This document shows, one piece after another, positions 63,401 to 64,000 of a stretch of 64,000 nucleotides of DNA. This DNA comes from Anseranas semipalmata. Lineage: Eukaryota > Chordata > Aves > Anseriformes > Anseranatidae. The notes beneath the pieces were generated by a model. The model was given only the letters and a program-made list of their open reading frames with translations. It ran no database searches and was not told the origin of the DNA. The DNA lies in contig VXAA01000859.1 of the NCBI GenBank assembly GCA_013399115.1, forward strand, positions 592,430 to 656,429, read 5' to 3'. A program made the position numbers and the translations under genes. Each line of letters opens with the position of its first letter. Positions within the stretch are counted from its first letter, which is position 1.

Positions 63401-64000
63401 TCCTACATTTAAAAACATTTATTTTAATTGCAAAATCTAAACCTACATATTTGTATAATTTTTTTTTTTTTTTTTTTGAAGTAAACATCACTTCTCATAA
63501 TCTTTCATGGAGATCCTTTATCCCCAAAAAGTTATAAAACATTTTGATTACATCCATCCTACAAGCTGTGGCAACGGCTGTACTGAAAACACACTCACAG
63601 GATTTCAGCCATTTGTGCAACACAAGATGGCTATCATAGAGCGCCAGCGGTGAAAGGATTCTTATGCCTGCATTTGGGACAGGGAAAAGCTATAATATTT
63701 AAACAAAGCTGCAGACACATCAATAATGAAAATCTGGTGAACCACTTACTCTTGACTCTTATAGGAATGTTGAATGCAGAATATCCATTAGTTTCCTGAC
63801 AACATGGATTATTTATAGGCAAGACTGATAGCACCACCTATTATTAAGGTTGCTCAATACTTCCTATTATATGACCCCTGGTTTCAGTCTTTTTATACCT
63901 TTGCCATCTGGGATGAACGTTGCATACTGATGTCTGCCTTCAACAATTTTTGTTGAAATTTTGTCCCTTCCAGGACTGAGGCTATTGACAAACTTAACGT
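60411..64000. other. non-coding
   Basis: No gene recognised to the end of the window. T19 lies at 63459-63477. Frames up to about 76 codons have no domain. Confidence 0.6.
62363..62393. repeat. cluster of short palindromes
   Basis: TCATGC-TGA-GCATGA (62365-62379) overlaps GCTCA-TGC-TGAGC (62363-62375). It is followed by the perfect 12-bp palindrome GTGCTGCAGCAC (62382-62393). ATGGTGCTG within it matches half of a REST/NRSF site. Confidence 0.75.

Overview
This window looks like AT-rich, gene-poor nuclear DNA from a sauropsid, most likely a bird. The clearest evidence is a 5'-truncated CR1 LINE (1121-2708, minus strand). It encodes a recognisable CR1 reverse transcriptase and has the CR1 3' end with a terminal ATTCTGTG octamer. 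The rest is sparse in repeats: only a few much older CR1/L3, MIR and tRNA-derived relics, plus microsatellites. That sparseness fits a bird better than a turtle or crocodilian, but the species cannot be named. An N gap (8648-8660) after an (AC)n tract and a lone N (21892) after an A run are draft-assembly scars.

Layout. 1-1120: non-coding. 1121-2708: CR1 with a damaged ORF2. 2709-20079: non-coding, with microsatellites, short tandem repeats and a pair of overlapping hairpins at 12275-12322. 20080-20420: a CpG-enriched patch. 21500-21600: an ancient CR1/L3-type 3' tail, plus strand. 22860-23065: a degenerate MIR SINE. 23066-38139: non-coding, with (TA)n, compound (TG)/(TA)/(AC) and (TG)18 tracts. 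38140-38470 and 44850-45130: two stretches resembling conserved regulatory elements. They carry a canonical RFX X-box, homeodomain cores and perfect palindromes. 46720-46733: a good CTCF-like site. 48940-49315: a very decayed second CR1, same orientation as the first and collinear with it. 53262-53327: a tRNA-derived relic. 53328-64000: non-coding, with a small CpG cluster near 60310.

I found no host protein-coding gene, functional tRNA, rRNA, CRISPR array or bacterial-type operon. Other open frames (up to about 138 codons) show no recognisable domain and fit chance. The window is best read as intergenic DNA or the inside of a very long intron. The strongest signals are the layers of transposable-element relics and the candidate regulatory elements. 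I see no convincing novel biological system here.
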